A stretch of DNA of 64,000 nt from positions 496,001 to 560,000 of the forward strand of contig NW_027102659.1 in NCBI RefSeq assembly GCF_036373705.1, given 5' to 3'. Source of the DNA: Amia ocellicauda (lineage: Eukaryota; Chordata; Actinopteri; Amiiformes; Amiidae). Every line of letters starts with the position of its first letter. The stretch's first letter is position 1. Made by a program: the position numbers and the translations under genes. Positions 52,594 through 63,693 of the stretch are shown here, piece after piece. A model generated the notes under the pieces. That model made no database searches. It was not told the origin of the DNA and worked only from the letters and a program-made list of their open reading frames with translations.

Positions 52594-52819
52594 AACCCGC
52601 GGTGCACGCGTGCCAGTGCCGTGTTACCCGTCCTCATCTCTCTGCCCCATGGCCGGCCGTCGTTTTCTCTTCCTCGGAGTGGCAAGAAATCCTGACCTTG
52701 AGAACAAATGATCGCAGAAGGGTAGCTTTGCGAGGCGCTGGAACTGACACTTTTAAAATCGATACATGTCGTTGCTGTTGCAATACGACCGTAGCAGGAT
52801 CGGTGACATTGCTGTTACT

Positions 52820-52825
52820 CTTATG
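52820..52825. other. Unoccupied Polinton target site
   Basis: CTTATG lies in the uninterrupted context GCTGTTACT-CTTATG-TAGTTGAAGG. Confidence 0.9.
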
Positions 52826-53357
52826 TAGTTGAAGGCGCAAAATAGCTCTGATAGTCTGGTGGTGACGGAAGACCACCAGCCGTTTGAACAAGCCATTCAG
52901 CATCACCTTGTTGGGCTAAGTGCAGGCACTGTCTGATCGCAGGGCGTCCTGCCTTTGAAAGAGTTTCCGAAGTATCCCGAAATCGGTGCACTCAGAGCGT
53001 CCGTCCGTCGACAGGTTGAAATTGTAAACGCTGGTGTAGCCACTTTTAATTAAAATCTGATGATGATGTTATTGTTCTTGTTGTTGTTGTTGTTGTTCTT
53101 GTTTTTCTTTTTGTCGTCGTGGTCGCCGTCATTATTATTGTTAAAGTAAAGCTACCGTAAGGTGTAGAAGGCACAATAGCTCTGTGATTGTCTGATGGTG
53201 GCACAAGACGAGCATCAGCTGTTTGAACAAGCCATTGAGCATCACCTTGTTGGGGTAAGTGTAAGTCTTGTCATAGCTCAGGGCGTTCTTCCTTTGAAAG
53301 AGTTTCCAAAGTGTCCTGATGTGTCCTTGAGCAATGCAAAATAGGTCAGTGAAAATA

Positions 53358-54525
53358 CACTCACCTAAAGGATTATTAGGAACACCATACTAATACTATG
53401 TTTGACACCCTTTCGCCTTCAGAACTGACTTAATTCTACGTGGCATTGATTCAACAAGGTGCTGAAAGCATTCTTTAGAAATGTTGGCCCAAATTGATAG
53501 GATAGCATCTTGCAGTTGATGGAGATTTGTGGGATGCACATCCAGGGCACGAAGCTCCCGTTCCACCACATCCCAAAGATGCTCTATTGGGTTGAGATCT
53601 GGTGACTGTGGGGGCCAGTTTAGTACAGTGAACTCATTGTCATGTTCAAGAAACCAATTTGAAATGATTCAACCTTTGTGACATGGTGCATTATCCTGCT
53701 GGAAGTAGCCATCAGAGGATGGGTACATGGTGGTCATAAAGGGATGGACATGGTCAGAAACAATGCTCAGGTAGGCCGTGGCATTTAAACGATGCCCAAT
53801 TGGCACTAAGGAGCCTAAAGTGTGCCAAGAAAACATCCCCCACACCATTACACCACCACCACCAGCCTGCACAGTGGTAACAAGGCATGATGGATCCATG
53901 TTCTCATTCTGTTTACGTCAAATTCTGTCTCAACAGAAATCGAGACTCATCAGACCAGGCAACAACTGTCCAATTTTGGTGAGTTTGTGCAAATTGTAGC
54001 CTCTTTTTCCTATTTGTAGTGGAGATGAGTGGTACCCGGTGGGGTCTTCTGCTGTTGTAGCCCATCCGCCTCAAGGTTGTACGTGTTGTGGCTTCACAAA
54101 TGCTTTGCTGCATACCTCGGTTGTAACGAGTGGTTATTTCAGTCAAAGTTGCTCTTCTATCAGCTTGAATCAGTCGGCCCATTCTCCTCTGACCTCTAGC
54201 ATCAACAAGGCATTTTCGCCCACAGGACTGCCGCATACTGGATGTTTTTCCCTTTTCACACCATTCTTTGTAAACCCTAGAAATGGTTGTGCGTGAAAAT
54301 CCCAGTAACTGAGCAGATTGTGAAATACTCAGACCAGCCCGTCTGGCACCAACAACCATGCCACGCTCAAAATTGCTTAAATCACCTTTCTTTCCCATTC
54401 AGACTTTCAGTTTGGAGTTCAGGAGATTGTCTTGACCAGGACCACACCCCTAAATGCATTGAAGCAACTGCCATATGATTGGTTGGTTATTGAACAGGTG
54501 TTCCTAATAATCCTTTAGGTGAGTG
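53358..54525 (-). mobile_element. Tc1/mariner-type DNA transposon, copy 4
   Basis: This 1168 bp copy is the duplicate of copy 2 at a 35,840 bp offset, with the same ends, TA flanks and damaged transposase (53396-54398). Confidence 0.95.
53396..54398 (-). pseudogene. Tc1-type transposase, broken (copy 4)
   Basis: The translation and defects are the same as in the other three copies. Confidence 0.9.
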
Positions 54526-54623
54526 TAGAAACCTTTATCTCACAGGCTGGCCCACGGGAAACGCCTGTGCGCGTTTTACCAGCCGGCTTCGATGGGAGCC
54601 ATTCGAAACACCAGGACAGGTCG

Positions 54624-54695
54624 GTTTCCGTAGTGTAGTGGCTATCACGTTCGCCTCACACGCGAAAGGTCCCTGGTTCGAAACCGGGCGGAAAC
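54624..54695 (+). tRNA. tRNA-Val (CAC)
   Basis: The sequence is the same as at 9813 and 18784. Confidence 0.8.
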
Positions 54696-54720
54696 AACCC
54701 GCGGTGCATGCGTGCTAGTG

Positions 54721-55083
54721 CACACAGTGCTGACCACAAGTGAAGGTCTGAAGACTTTGTACTTGACGACCGCTGTAAATGGTTTCTTGACAGTTGTTGA
54801 GCAGAAAGTTATTGATCTTCCGAGGGAAAGGTCTGAAATCCGGGGGGTTTGCATAGGAATCAAAAAATTCACCACGGTGGTCCTCCCTTAGATAAATAGC
54901 CAGCCAATGTTCTCCGGGCATATTTTTAGGGTGTGTGTTGATTATGTACATTGCAGGTAAATTCTTGATCTTAAATTTAGGCAGCTGATCGCAGGCGTAG
55001 ACTCCTTGAAACAGTTTCCGTGAGCCGGCCAGGGCATTCATGATGTGGTTGAGCTCTCTGGTGTTCATTTTAATAATAATCAT
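54721..55083 (-). pseudogene. Adenain-like protease, N-terminal part (P6)
   Basis: It is the same partial gene as in P3 and is cut at the host junction. Confidence 0.88.
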
Positions 55084-56384
55084 ACGGAACGTTTCTCCTC
55101 TGATTCACCTCAATAATGTTGTCAAACACAGCATACACGACCATATTTACAGTGTGTGGTAGAGGCTGCTTGAAACGCATCTCCAAACGCATATTGCCCG
55201 TCTTCATCAGTGAAATATGTTGTCCACACTCTTCGTCAGGGGTCAGGTTGAAACCATACAGGGTGTAACCGCTGCAGTATTCCCGGCGATCGATCAGCAG
55301 AGTTTGATCCTTGAGATGGCGACCCGTAGCCAGTACTAGACTGTAATATTCACGAACCGCATTGCCGTTTTCAAAGTCAGGTTGAAAAGGTCTGGATGGA
55401 ACCTGCACACCATCGACGTACAATGCTATAAATTCCGCGTTATAATGTTTAAAGTTAAAGGTGTTCTTGTTGTAAACCCCGGTAAATGCATCATTATCCA
55501 CGAGACCTATAATAACCTGTTTTGGGAGCTGTCCTAGAAACAGATTTTCCTGGTTCATCACCCGTGTCCCTGCGGGGATACTGTGGACTTTCATATAGAC
55601 TCTTTCGATCGGGTACTTGGCGTTTGCCGTCACTAACGCCAGCGCGTGTCCTAGTTTAACCGCCGGGGAGACGGACACTTATTTCACAAACAGCGAGGCC
55701 GATAATATGGTCAGTTTATATTTTTCCGTATCAGGGGTCATCAGACAAAAAGCACTTTTACTACGGATCATTTTATTTTAATGTCTACCCCGTTGAGCAT
55801 GAGTTTTTCTTGGAAAAATATGTCTGCATGGATATGCCCCATTAGCTCAAAGGTCCTCCCTTCTGTTGAAGAGGCCGATCTTTTTTGCAAACCCTTATTG
55901 AGTCCCTCTGGATCCTTGTCGTCCATAGCTTCCGGGATGTCTTTGAAGAGAAGGCCGGGGCTGAACTGTTTGCTTAGGGTCTCCTCACTATAATTAAGGA
56001 TACACTCCATCATGACTCTATAGGGGTAAGTATTGCTGCTTTGACTAATGAGCCGATCTCCCAGGGTCACATCCACCTGTGAAAACATGGTGGCCACCGG
56101 GTAATTGATTAATTGATGACCCCAGCGTTGGCCGTCTTCTCGATTGCATCGCCATCCTAATCAGTCACTTTACAGTTCATTAAAATAAATGTGTTATTCA
56201 AATCAATATAATCCTCGCCATTGCCAGCTATAAAAAACTCCAGAGGGGCCGTGTCTGAAATTGCAGAAAGAGGGGGAATCTCTACATATATGATCTTATC
56301 TATACTCGTTTGAGTGTATGGAACTGTAAACAGATCCAGTTCTGATTTGACGCATTCTTCCGATAGACTGTTGACAAAAGACAT
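55070..56384 (-). pseudogene. Polinton major capsid protein (P6)
   Basis: This is the family capsid gene, broken about three to four times. The sequence type changes from P3-like to P2-like within it. Confidence 0.85.
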
Positions 56385-56386
56385 GT

Positions 56387-56875
56387 TTAAAAGATGTATC
56401 CTGAGGCTCTATTTTTCTTTCTTTGAGACTTTCTTTTTGCAGGTTTTTTCTTGTGCTGCTTCCTTCTCCGAGTGTTTCCACGATATGTTGGAGAATGAGA
56501 GATTCTTCGTTTTTTGTTAGCCACGGATCTTCGTCGCCCTGGTGGACACATGCTGTTTCTTCTTTTACCCCCCCTCCTCGCCATTACCATGAGACCCGAA
56601 CCCTCCTGATGCTCATGGCTAGCTGCCCGGTTCATAACATTGGTGAACACGTCACTAACAATATTTTTAGCCGCTGATTTCAAGTGGGGTCTGGCTATAG
56701 CAAAGCCTCTCTTAAGCAGGGGTACGGCCATTCTAAAGAGACCATGAAAGAGTCCTCCTAGACCGGCGCCATACATTGTGGGGGCTCCTACAAAACCGGG
56801 CAAGCCGTTCCCGGCTTGCATCTTGTAATAATCCACATAGGCGCTAGGATCTACATAACCCCTCGAGGTAGCCAT
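56387..56875 (-). CDS. Small basic capsid/core protein, pVI/pX-like (P6)
   Basis: This whole-looking gene of 162 residues is identical to P2. Confidence 0.72.
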   Translation of the reverse strand: MATSRGYVDPSAYVDYYKMQAGNGLPGFVGAPTMYGAGLGGLFHGLFRMAVPLLKRGFAIARPHLKSAAKNIVSDVFTNVMNRAASHEHQEGSGLMVMARRGGKRRNSMCPPGRRRSVANKKRRISHSPTYRGNTRRRKQHKKKPAKRKSQRKKNRASGYIF

Positions 56876-56876
56876 T

Positions 56877-57609
56877 TTAATAATGTACAAACTGTTTCAG
56901 GGGTCGAAAATGTAGTTTGACAATAACTTTACTGAAGCGGAAGGGTACGTTGATATTCTGATCCGATTTTACTTCGATCGTGATGTTGTCAAATTGGGTC
57001 TTTGAGACTGGTACGTAGTGTGGCTTGTCATAAGTAATTGTGACCATGTCATTGCTTTTACCTTTAATAAGTACATTTCTCAAAAGGGGGACATAACTAT
57101 CCCCGACCCTCTGGTGGGTTATGATATCCGTATACACATAAAGAGTGTAAAAGCCGCCCCACCACTTCTGAGAACCTGCTCTCTGTGTCAGAATAGATCC
57201 CAAATATACGCCCCAGTTGGCCGCTGGTTTGAATGCTAATACCTGGTTTTGACACCTTGTACACTCTGTTTTTAATAGGGTTGTAATATAGCTTGATGTT
57301 GGGGGTGCCTTCTGAGAACTGTTTATGCATCTCATCTAATATTTTATCCACATTGTCATAATAACCTCCTTGTATCGTGAATGTCCATTGACTCTTTTTA
57401 ACATCATCAAAAATGGCGAAGGTGGCATCCTTATCTTGTAAAACAGCCCAAGTGTAAGGATACTGTATTTCCGCCAACCCCACTTCCCACGACCCCCTTA
57501 GATCTATAGATTTTCCAAATTGTACCGTGTAACTGGATATTTCATTTTTAGGGTATATATCGAGAGAGGCGTTACTGGGTAGAGTCACGTAGAAGCCTCC
57601 TGATTCCAT
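56877..57609 (-). pseudogene. Penton-like minor capsid protein (P6)
   Basis: It is the P2 type and broken about once. Confidence 0.82.
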
Positions 57610-57655
57610 CTTGAGTATCGAAAGTAATGCCCACAACACACCCGCGGGCAAGTTG

Positions 57656-58765
57656 TTATAAGGATTGAATATCGCAAACCTGTTGTTCCGGGACCCAACT
57701 ATTGAACTTTTCAGGCCATCCAAGCCATTTCATCAACACATATTTTTTCCGGTTCTGGGTTTTTTCAGCTAATATCTTTTCAACTCTGTATACACTGTCT
57801 TTACCCACAATAATTTTTTGTAACTCGGCTTCGTAAAACGTTCCTTCTATATCCTCCCCGTCATAGTCTTTTAACCGGTACACGGGTGGGTCTCTAGCCA
57901 ACTGTTCGGTAACTGTAAAATATTCGTCAGAAAATGTTTCTTCATAACCTTTGGCAAAAGTACTCCTTAGCTTTGAAACGCGAACCACATCACCGATGTT
58001 GAACTTATAAGTAGTTTTTCCCTTCTTAATAAATGGTCCGTATAATTTTTTATAGACCTTAAAAGAATTACTTTGATCAACATCTTTAGGCTTCATTTTA
58101 ATACTGGTGTGATACCCTTGGTTGTAAGCATCGATAAAATCCTGAACTTTATCAAAATACTTGAACGTGTTGACCGCTGTAAAATATCTCCACATTTTGG
58201 TCTTTATGGTGCGGTTAAACCTCTCCACTACCGATGCCCTAAGCTCATTACCGGTGGTGAAATGATGTATTTTGTGTCTCTTCAGTAGATTCTGAAATTC
58301 TCTGTTGAGAAACTCTTTTCCTTTATCAGTCTGCAGTTTTTTAGGACATCGACCCTGGGACAATATATCCTCAAAGGCCCTTGTCACCGCCCGACCTGTT
58401 TTATTATGTAGAATGCGAGCCCAGGCATATTTTGATAACACATCGATACACATCAACATCAATTTGTGACCATTGTTATGTTTTGATAAATTTGACATAT
58501 CGACTAGATCCATTTGCCATTGTGAGTCTATGTCAGTTGCATATACGCGGTTTCTTTTAAAGTTAATCCTGAGAGGTTTATGTTAGGTATAGGCGTCTTG
58601 TTCCCGTAACCATTCTGAAACAACCACATCATTAACCTTCACTCCGGCCTCAGCGAGTCCTCTTTGAAAACCCTTCTTACCCGCCAAACCCCCAATCTTG
58701 GCTGGGTTGTAGTATAGTTCCTGCATTTGGGGAGCTTGCCGAGTCATTCTGTCAAATAACCACAC
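57656..58765 (-). pseudogene. Polinton integrase with chromodomain (P6)
   Basis: It is the P2 type. The rve core and chromodomain are readable, and the gene is broken about once. Confidence 0.87.
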
Positions 58766-58919
58766 AGACCCACACTATGCGCAAAGTTTTTATACAAGGT
58801 TTTTTATTCAACTTCAGGAGAGCAGATACCCCTTTTAAGACATTTGAGAAAAGTATAACATACACAACAATTTTTTCTACGGTCCAGACAAAATGAAATC
58901 AGATGATTGGTTACTTGAT

Positions 58920-59312
58920 CTATATCAACAAATATACCTGTTTCTTTATCTTGTAGGCACACACCTCAGTTACATATGTAAATAAAACAACATTATGACC
59001 TATTTTAAAATTAAACAGAGGTGTATTAAACATGCTCAGTAAAAGGTCATACAGATGTTGATGAAATGGCCTAATATCATTCTTGGCCCCCTTGAGCCCT
59101 TCATCCCAGTGTTCGTACCCCCCGGTCTTTGTTACAGCAGCCATTCACTTTTCCAGGTTTGAAAGTTGATCCTCATCGATGGTTAAATCTGTAGAGAAAA
59201 GGCTCGCGTTGGCTACTTTTCTGTCAAGCACATGGTGTAATAGCGCTCTCAGGTTAGCTGCAGAGTGTTGATGACAGAACCAGTTGCAGAAGCAGTCCAG
59301 AACATTCCCCAT
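58920..59312 (-). pseudogene. Accessory gene A, possibly Bcl-2-like (P6)
   Basis: The start is as in P1 and the end block (FKIGHNVVLFTYVTEVC) has one substitution in the BH1-like segment. It is broken about once. Confidence 0.5.
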
Positions 59313-59324
59313 GTTCAAAGTCCC

Positions 59325-60173
59325 TTAGTTCAGGTCAGAGTCTGAATCAGTGGCGTAGATGTCGAATTCTTCGTCGCTGCCCCCAGCTTTAACTTCTTTA
59401 CGGAAGAAATAAGCTTTTAGCTTGCCAGCGGTTTTTCTACTCGGCTCATCCAGGTCATTGAGCAGCTGCCCAAGTTTCTCTATTATAAACGGCTCCTTTT
59501 TCAGCTCCAGCAAAATCTCATCTATGATTTTCTGGACTTGTCCCACAGTGACATGTATGTGGGAGTAAGAGAGCGCCTTGATTAGTGCCGGTTTCAGCCA
59601 CGGTTTGTTCAGTCTTCTGTAAAACACATTGAAATAGAACAGGAAATAGTAACGGTCTGGTTCAAACAAACAACTGTGTCTCAACTGACTGGGGTGATTC
59701 ACTTCACACCCCCGACAGACTTCTTTCAGAGCTCGGTCGATGAGAGCACTCAGAATATAAACCAGGGTGCTTTTAACCACTCTGCTTACTTGGTCACATA
59801 CCCCGGGCATAAATCCTGCGTCTTCATCACGCCCCCGGGACAGTCCGATGCTCATTGGGTCGCCTGGTGGTTTGTGGGGTGTTTCTCCATCCATTGGACT
59901 GACCCCCTCCTGAGACGCACAGACGGTAGACAGTTCGGCAAAATCGAGGCCCTCCATGAGCTCCAGAGGCTGGGGATCCCCGAGACTCATTTGGACATCC
60001 ATCGCACCGCATGTTGTTTCGTCCTGAGGGACCGGGGTCTGAGGTCTTGGAGAGTAACCACAGTCAAAGGGTTCCAGAGTGTATACAAAATATGGGGAAT
60101 AGAACCAGGGGTGATCCCGGGTTTGAAGAGGCCTGTAGAGCCTGTCGACGTCCGCAGCTTTCGGGTAAGACAT
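59325..60173 (-). CDS. Accessory gene B, unknown protein with Cys/His motif (P6)
   Basis: This open frame of 282 residues has the Cys/His motif and acidic tail conserved. It differs from P4 at a few residues. Confidence 0.6.
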   Translation of the reverse strand: MSYPKAADVDRLYRPLQTRDHPWFYSPYFVYTLEPFDCGYSPRPQTPVPQDETTCGAMDVQMSLGDPQPLELMEGLDFAELSTVCASQEGVSPMDGETPHKPPGDPMSIGLSRGRDEDAGFMPGVCDQVSRVVKSTLVYILSALIDRALKEVCRGCEVNHPSQLRHSCLFEPDRYYFLFYFNVFYRRLNKPWLKPALIKALSYSHIHVTVGQVQKIIDEILLELKKEPFIIEKLGQLLNDLDEPSRKTAGKLKAYFFRKEVKAGGSDEEFDIYATDSDSDLN

Positions 60174-60276
60174 TCTCTTTAATTTTAAACCATGAATGAA
60201 TTGTTGCACCTTTTATCCTATCTCTTCACTACGTCACGACACACCGCCCTCTTAGAAGAGAGTAGCCCCTGAGCCG

Positions 60277-60681
60277 TCAGACCCCCCTCCAAAACCCCAC
60301 ACGTCGTCTGTCGTAGTTCTGCAAGCTTTCCCATTCACACCTTTCAAAACCCTGAGTCGGAGACTCCATTTCGCATTCTCTTGGACCCTCTTGCAAGCCT
60401 TCTAGAGTCTTATCCACAAGCCCCAGATCTCTCCAGGCCATCACCTTCAACCAGTCCTCATAAGAGTATTCAATTACCGTCTCAAAAGGTTCCAACGTAC
60501 CCTCCTTCTCTCCCAAAGCAAAAAGCTCCACTCCAACATAGCTGGGATCCCTTTTAAAGCGGTAACCCCGTCGAGCCCCCCAGAACAACACCCAGGAGCG
60601 TTCAATCTTCAAATTGGTGAGTACAGGAACCCTTGCCCGGGATTGTTTCTTGCGGGGTTTCATGTTGATGTCGCTGGACAT
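60277..60681 (-). CDS. Accessory gene C, short form (P6)
   Basis: The product is 134 residues, with the same translation as P1 and P4. Confidence 0.5.
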   Translation of the reverse strand: MSSDINMKPRKKQSRARVPVLTNLKIERSWVLFWGARRGYRFKRDPSYVGVELFALGEKEGTLEPFETVIEYSYEDWLKVMAWRDLGLVDKTLEGLQEGPRECEMESPTQGFERCEWESLQNYDRRRVGFWRGV

Positions 60682-60799
60682 GTTGAAGAAGCGGGATGTT
60701 TCAGAAGCTGAGAATTAAAGAGGTATTGCCTAAAAGAAGCGCGGGTTCTTAAATAGAGAGGAGAGTTTCGGGGCGTTGCCTTCAGAGGGGTGGGGGTAT

Positions 60800-60984
60800 T
60801 TATGGGTGGCCTTGTTGTTCAGGGTTTTATGGGTGCACACTTTCTGACGGATATGACGTAGGAATAATTAAGGAAATAACTCTACCTAAAATCACGCCCC
60901 CCAATTATGACGTAGGAATATTAATAAGCTTAGGGCATACGTCATAACAAAATAGGCCGCGCCCAAAAAACCCTACTATCTACT
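60800..60984. repeat. Right terminal inverted repeat of P6
   Basis: It is the same repeat with a few differences (for example TTGTTGTTCAGG, as in the left repeat of P4) and is followed by CTTATG. Confidence 0.9.
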
Positions 60985-61660
60985 CTTATGTAGTTGAAGG
61001 CGCAGTATAGCTCTCATAGTCTGGTGGTGACGGAAGACCACCAGCCGTTTGAACAAGCCATTCAGCATCACCTTGTTGGGTTAAGTGCAGGCACTGTCAG
61101 AGCGCAGGGCGTCCTGCCTTTGAAAGAGTTTCCGAAGTGTCCTGATGTGCCCTTTAGCAATGCCAAACAGGTCTGTGAAAATGGCATCCTTTCGCCGCAC
61201 TTCTCACAGCCTAGCCGACCTGAAACACCTGAGCCCGTTTTACCAGCAGGCTTTAACGGTAACCAATTGAAGCAAGAGGCAGCGGTGTCAGTTTCCGTAG
61301 TGTAGTGGTTATCATGTTCGCCTAACGCGCGAAAGGTCCCCGGTTCGAAACCGGGCGGAAACAGCCTACTGTGGGCTGGCCCTTTTCGTCATGCTTGCCC
61401 TCGTGGTTCCCCGGAGGCGGTGGGTGTCTTTTCTTCATTGGAGTGCCCGCAATCGATGCACTCAGAGCGTCCGTCCGTCGACAGGTTGAAATTGTAAACG
61501 CTGGTGTAGCCACTTTTAATTAAAATCTGATGATGATGATGATGATGATGTTGTTGTTGTTGTTCTTGTTGTTGTTGTTCTTGTTGTCATCGTGGTCGCC
61601 GTCATTATTATTGTTAAAGTAAAGCAGTAGTTAGATTTGTTGCTACCGTAAGGTGTAGAA
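60985..61660. repeat. Host tRNA-Val repeat unit H6
   Basis: This is one AAC-type unit with its microsatellite. It ends abruptly in AAGGTGTAGAAG, where Polinton copy P7 begins. I see no protein gene. Confidence 0.85.
61291..61362 (+). tRNA. tRNA-Val (AAC), slightly diverged
   Basis: The acceptor, anticodon (TTCGC/GCGAA) and T stems pair. The loop is CTAACGC with anticodon AAC, and the D arm ends ATCAT instead of ATCAC. It is possibly functional. Confidence 0.75.
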
Positions 61661-62161
61661 GACAACAGTTGGTATGGCGTGTGATATCAAAACATTCAGA
61701 ATACTTTTAACCTATATAATTTATAAGCTTTGTAAAATAAACCCAAATATCTCTTTTGCGGGGATAAACGCTGTTCTGAGTAGTTTGTGACTTGTTTAAT
61801 ACCAAACAAAGCATCGCTATAAAAAAAAAAAAAAAATCACTGTAAAAGCGCTAGTTATTTTTGATCTTTATAGTTATTTTCTAGGCTCAGGTTGTTTTTT
61901 AGCGCTTATAAAGGCCTGAAATATTCTTAGTGGTTGTTGACTATAGGTCTTGATGTTTAAAAATGTTTTTTTGAGAGACCAAAAGGTTCTAATAAAAGTT
62001 TAGAGTAGAGAGGAGAGAGATCGTCTCCATCTTGGTTTCTATTTGAAATTTGATGCAGTGTCATTTTATTGGTTGGTTTTGATATGTTTATTGGTAACAG
62101 GGTGGCACAAAGGCCAGACCAGAACAATGCCTTACAAACAGATCCGGCATGTGGCCATCAG

Positions 62162-62167
62162 TATAAG
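62162..62167 (+). promoter_or_regulatory. TATA box of the rightward early unit (P7)
   Basis: TATAAG lies in the same context as at 27137 in P4, about 70 bases before the first ATG (62235). Confidence 0.58.
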
Positions 62168-62234
62168 TATGAAGGTCTGGTCTTCAGCTCGACAGACTCA
62201 CACTGACCTTTCGATTTAAGACTAAAGATCAACA

Positions 62235-63693
62235 ATGTCCGGAAACAACATCAGCGATTCGATTTAAACGAGTTTTTAGGCAAGTCTTCAGATTATTTTC
62301 ATTGACTCAGAGCGTGTTGTGTGCATGTATTGTAAATAAGGCTATAACATCTGTTTTAAGTTCTGTAAAATTATTTTTCAACCAGTCAACAGGAGTTAAT
62401 TCCCAACGCTGAGGAGATCATCTGGAACAACGACGGTAAGATTTTTGTGTTTGCGCTCATGGGTTCTTATGCATGGGTGTGTGTGGTTTTGAAGCGGCTC
62501 ATTAGAGTTATGAAAACGTTTTAATATATATTAATGCCGGTCTCTTTAATTACACAGAAACTATCGAAAGGCCTGTGATTAATGTCTCCGAGGATCGACC
62601 AAGAGAAGTGGTTGTCCCTAGACAGGCTGTCTGCCGACCGGGTAAGAACTAAACCCCTGTTTGTTTGTATAACGTTTCTGTAAGATGTTTGAGTCCAGTT
62701 TTGTTAATTTTAAAAAATTATCCTGTCTAACAGTATTAAGAAACGTGGTTCGAGACAACGAAAGGCCTTCCACATCGAGGGCTTGTTTCGTTTTACCTTC
62801 GAGAACCGTAACCTTTCAAGAATCTGAAAGGCCGTTAGCCCCGGTATCTGATAGCTGTGAGTATATGTCTGCAGCCTGTAAGAGGTTAAAGCTTTTTATA
62901 AAGCGGTGTGGTTAAAGGTTAAACATGTCTCTTACCTTCACAGCGGTGCAAAAAGCTAAACCAGCCGAAAAACATAAGAAACGATTATTCTGTGGAGGTA
63001 AGTAAGATCTTTCAAACTTTAATGTTTTTAAAAGGGCTTTGTTTGCCCGTTGATGGCTAATATTTAAGCGATGGGTGACCGTTTCCTGTAGGGCGGGGGG
63101 TTCTGGGAAAGATCTTTAGAAGTCCGGACAGGTCTATGCTTGTTTCTGGGGAACGTGTTTAGAAATGACCGATTGCCGTACCGTCTGGTTAGGAAGTAAA
63201 GACGTCCGAAAGGGTTTAGTAAGTTGTTTGGCTTATCTCCCGCTATTATACTTCTGTTTTAAAGTGGTTGTAGGAAAAGGCTTGAAGGTGTTCATTGTAT
63301 TTAATATTTAAACAGATCGTGAAAACATTTGTGAAACAGGAAGTCCCGGGATCAGGAAGCGTTTACACTTGGAAGGTTCGTTTAAAAATGAAATGTTGTT
63401 GTGTGTGTGTGTGTTTTATTAACAATATTACAGTTTTTAAAGAAACATTTAAGAAACAGTTTATTTACAGCGGCTTCTCTGTTTTACATTTATTATCAAG
63501 TCCTAATAAATATATTGTCTGTAAATAATAAGGCGTTGTAGTGAATGTCTAAGGCTATTTTCAAAGGTTTAAAAAAGCTAAAGGTTTTGAATGTCCTGGA
63601 CATGTTGTTTTAAGTTTGATTTCTGTCACCGTTTAAAGATGTAAATGTAATGTATATTTTTATTCTTCCCAAGACTCTTGGGATAGTCATTCT
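62235..63693 (+). other. Spliced-looking early region (P7)
   Basis: It has the same series of short open blocks with intron-like borders as at 27210-28669, with a few substitutions and at least one break in the first block. Confidence 0.48.

Larger units (their letters stand above)
51561..54720. repeat. Host tRNA-Val tandem repeat block H5
   Basis: This is the duplicate of H2 at a 35,840 bp offset: an AAC unit, a CAC unit, a short unit, and a Tc1-interrupted unit. An unoccupied target lies at 52820. I see no protein gene. Confidence 0.85.
54721..60984 (+). mobile_element. Polinton copy P6 (right part only, mosaic)
   Basis: This 6.3 kb remnant has the same left junction as P2, P3 and P5. Its first part is P3-like, its middle (about 55.4-59 kb) is P2-like, and its accessory genes are of the P1/P4 type with separate A and B genes. 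It keeps the right inverted repeat and the CTTATG flank. It is a fossil with about five broken genes. The mosaic points to unequal exchange or gene conversion. Confidence 0.92.
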
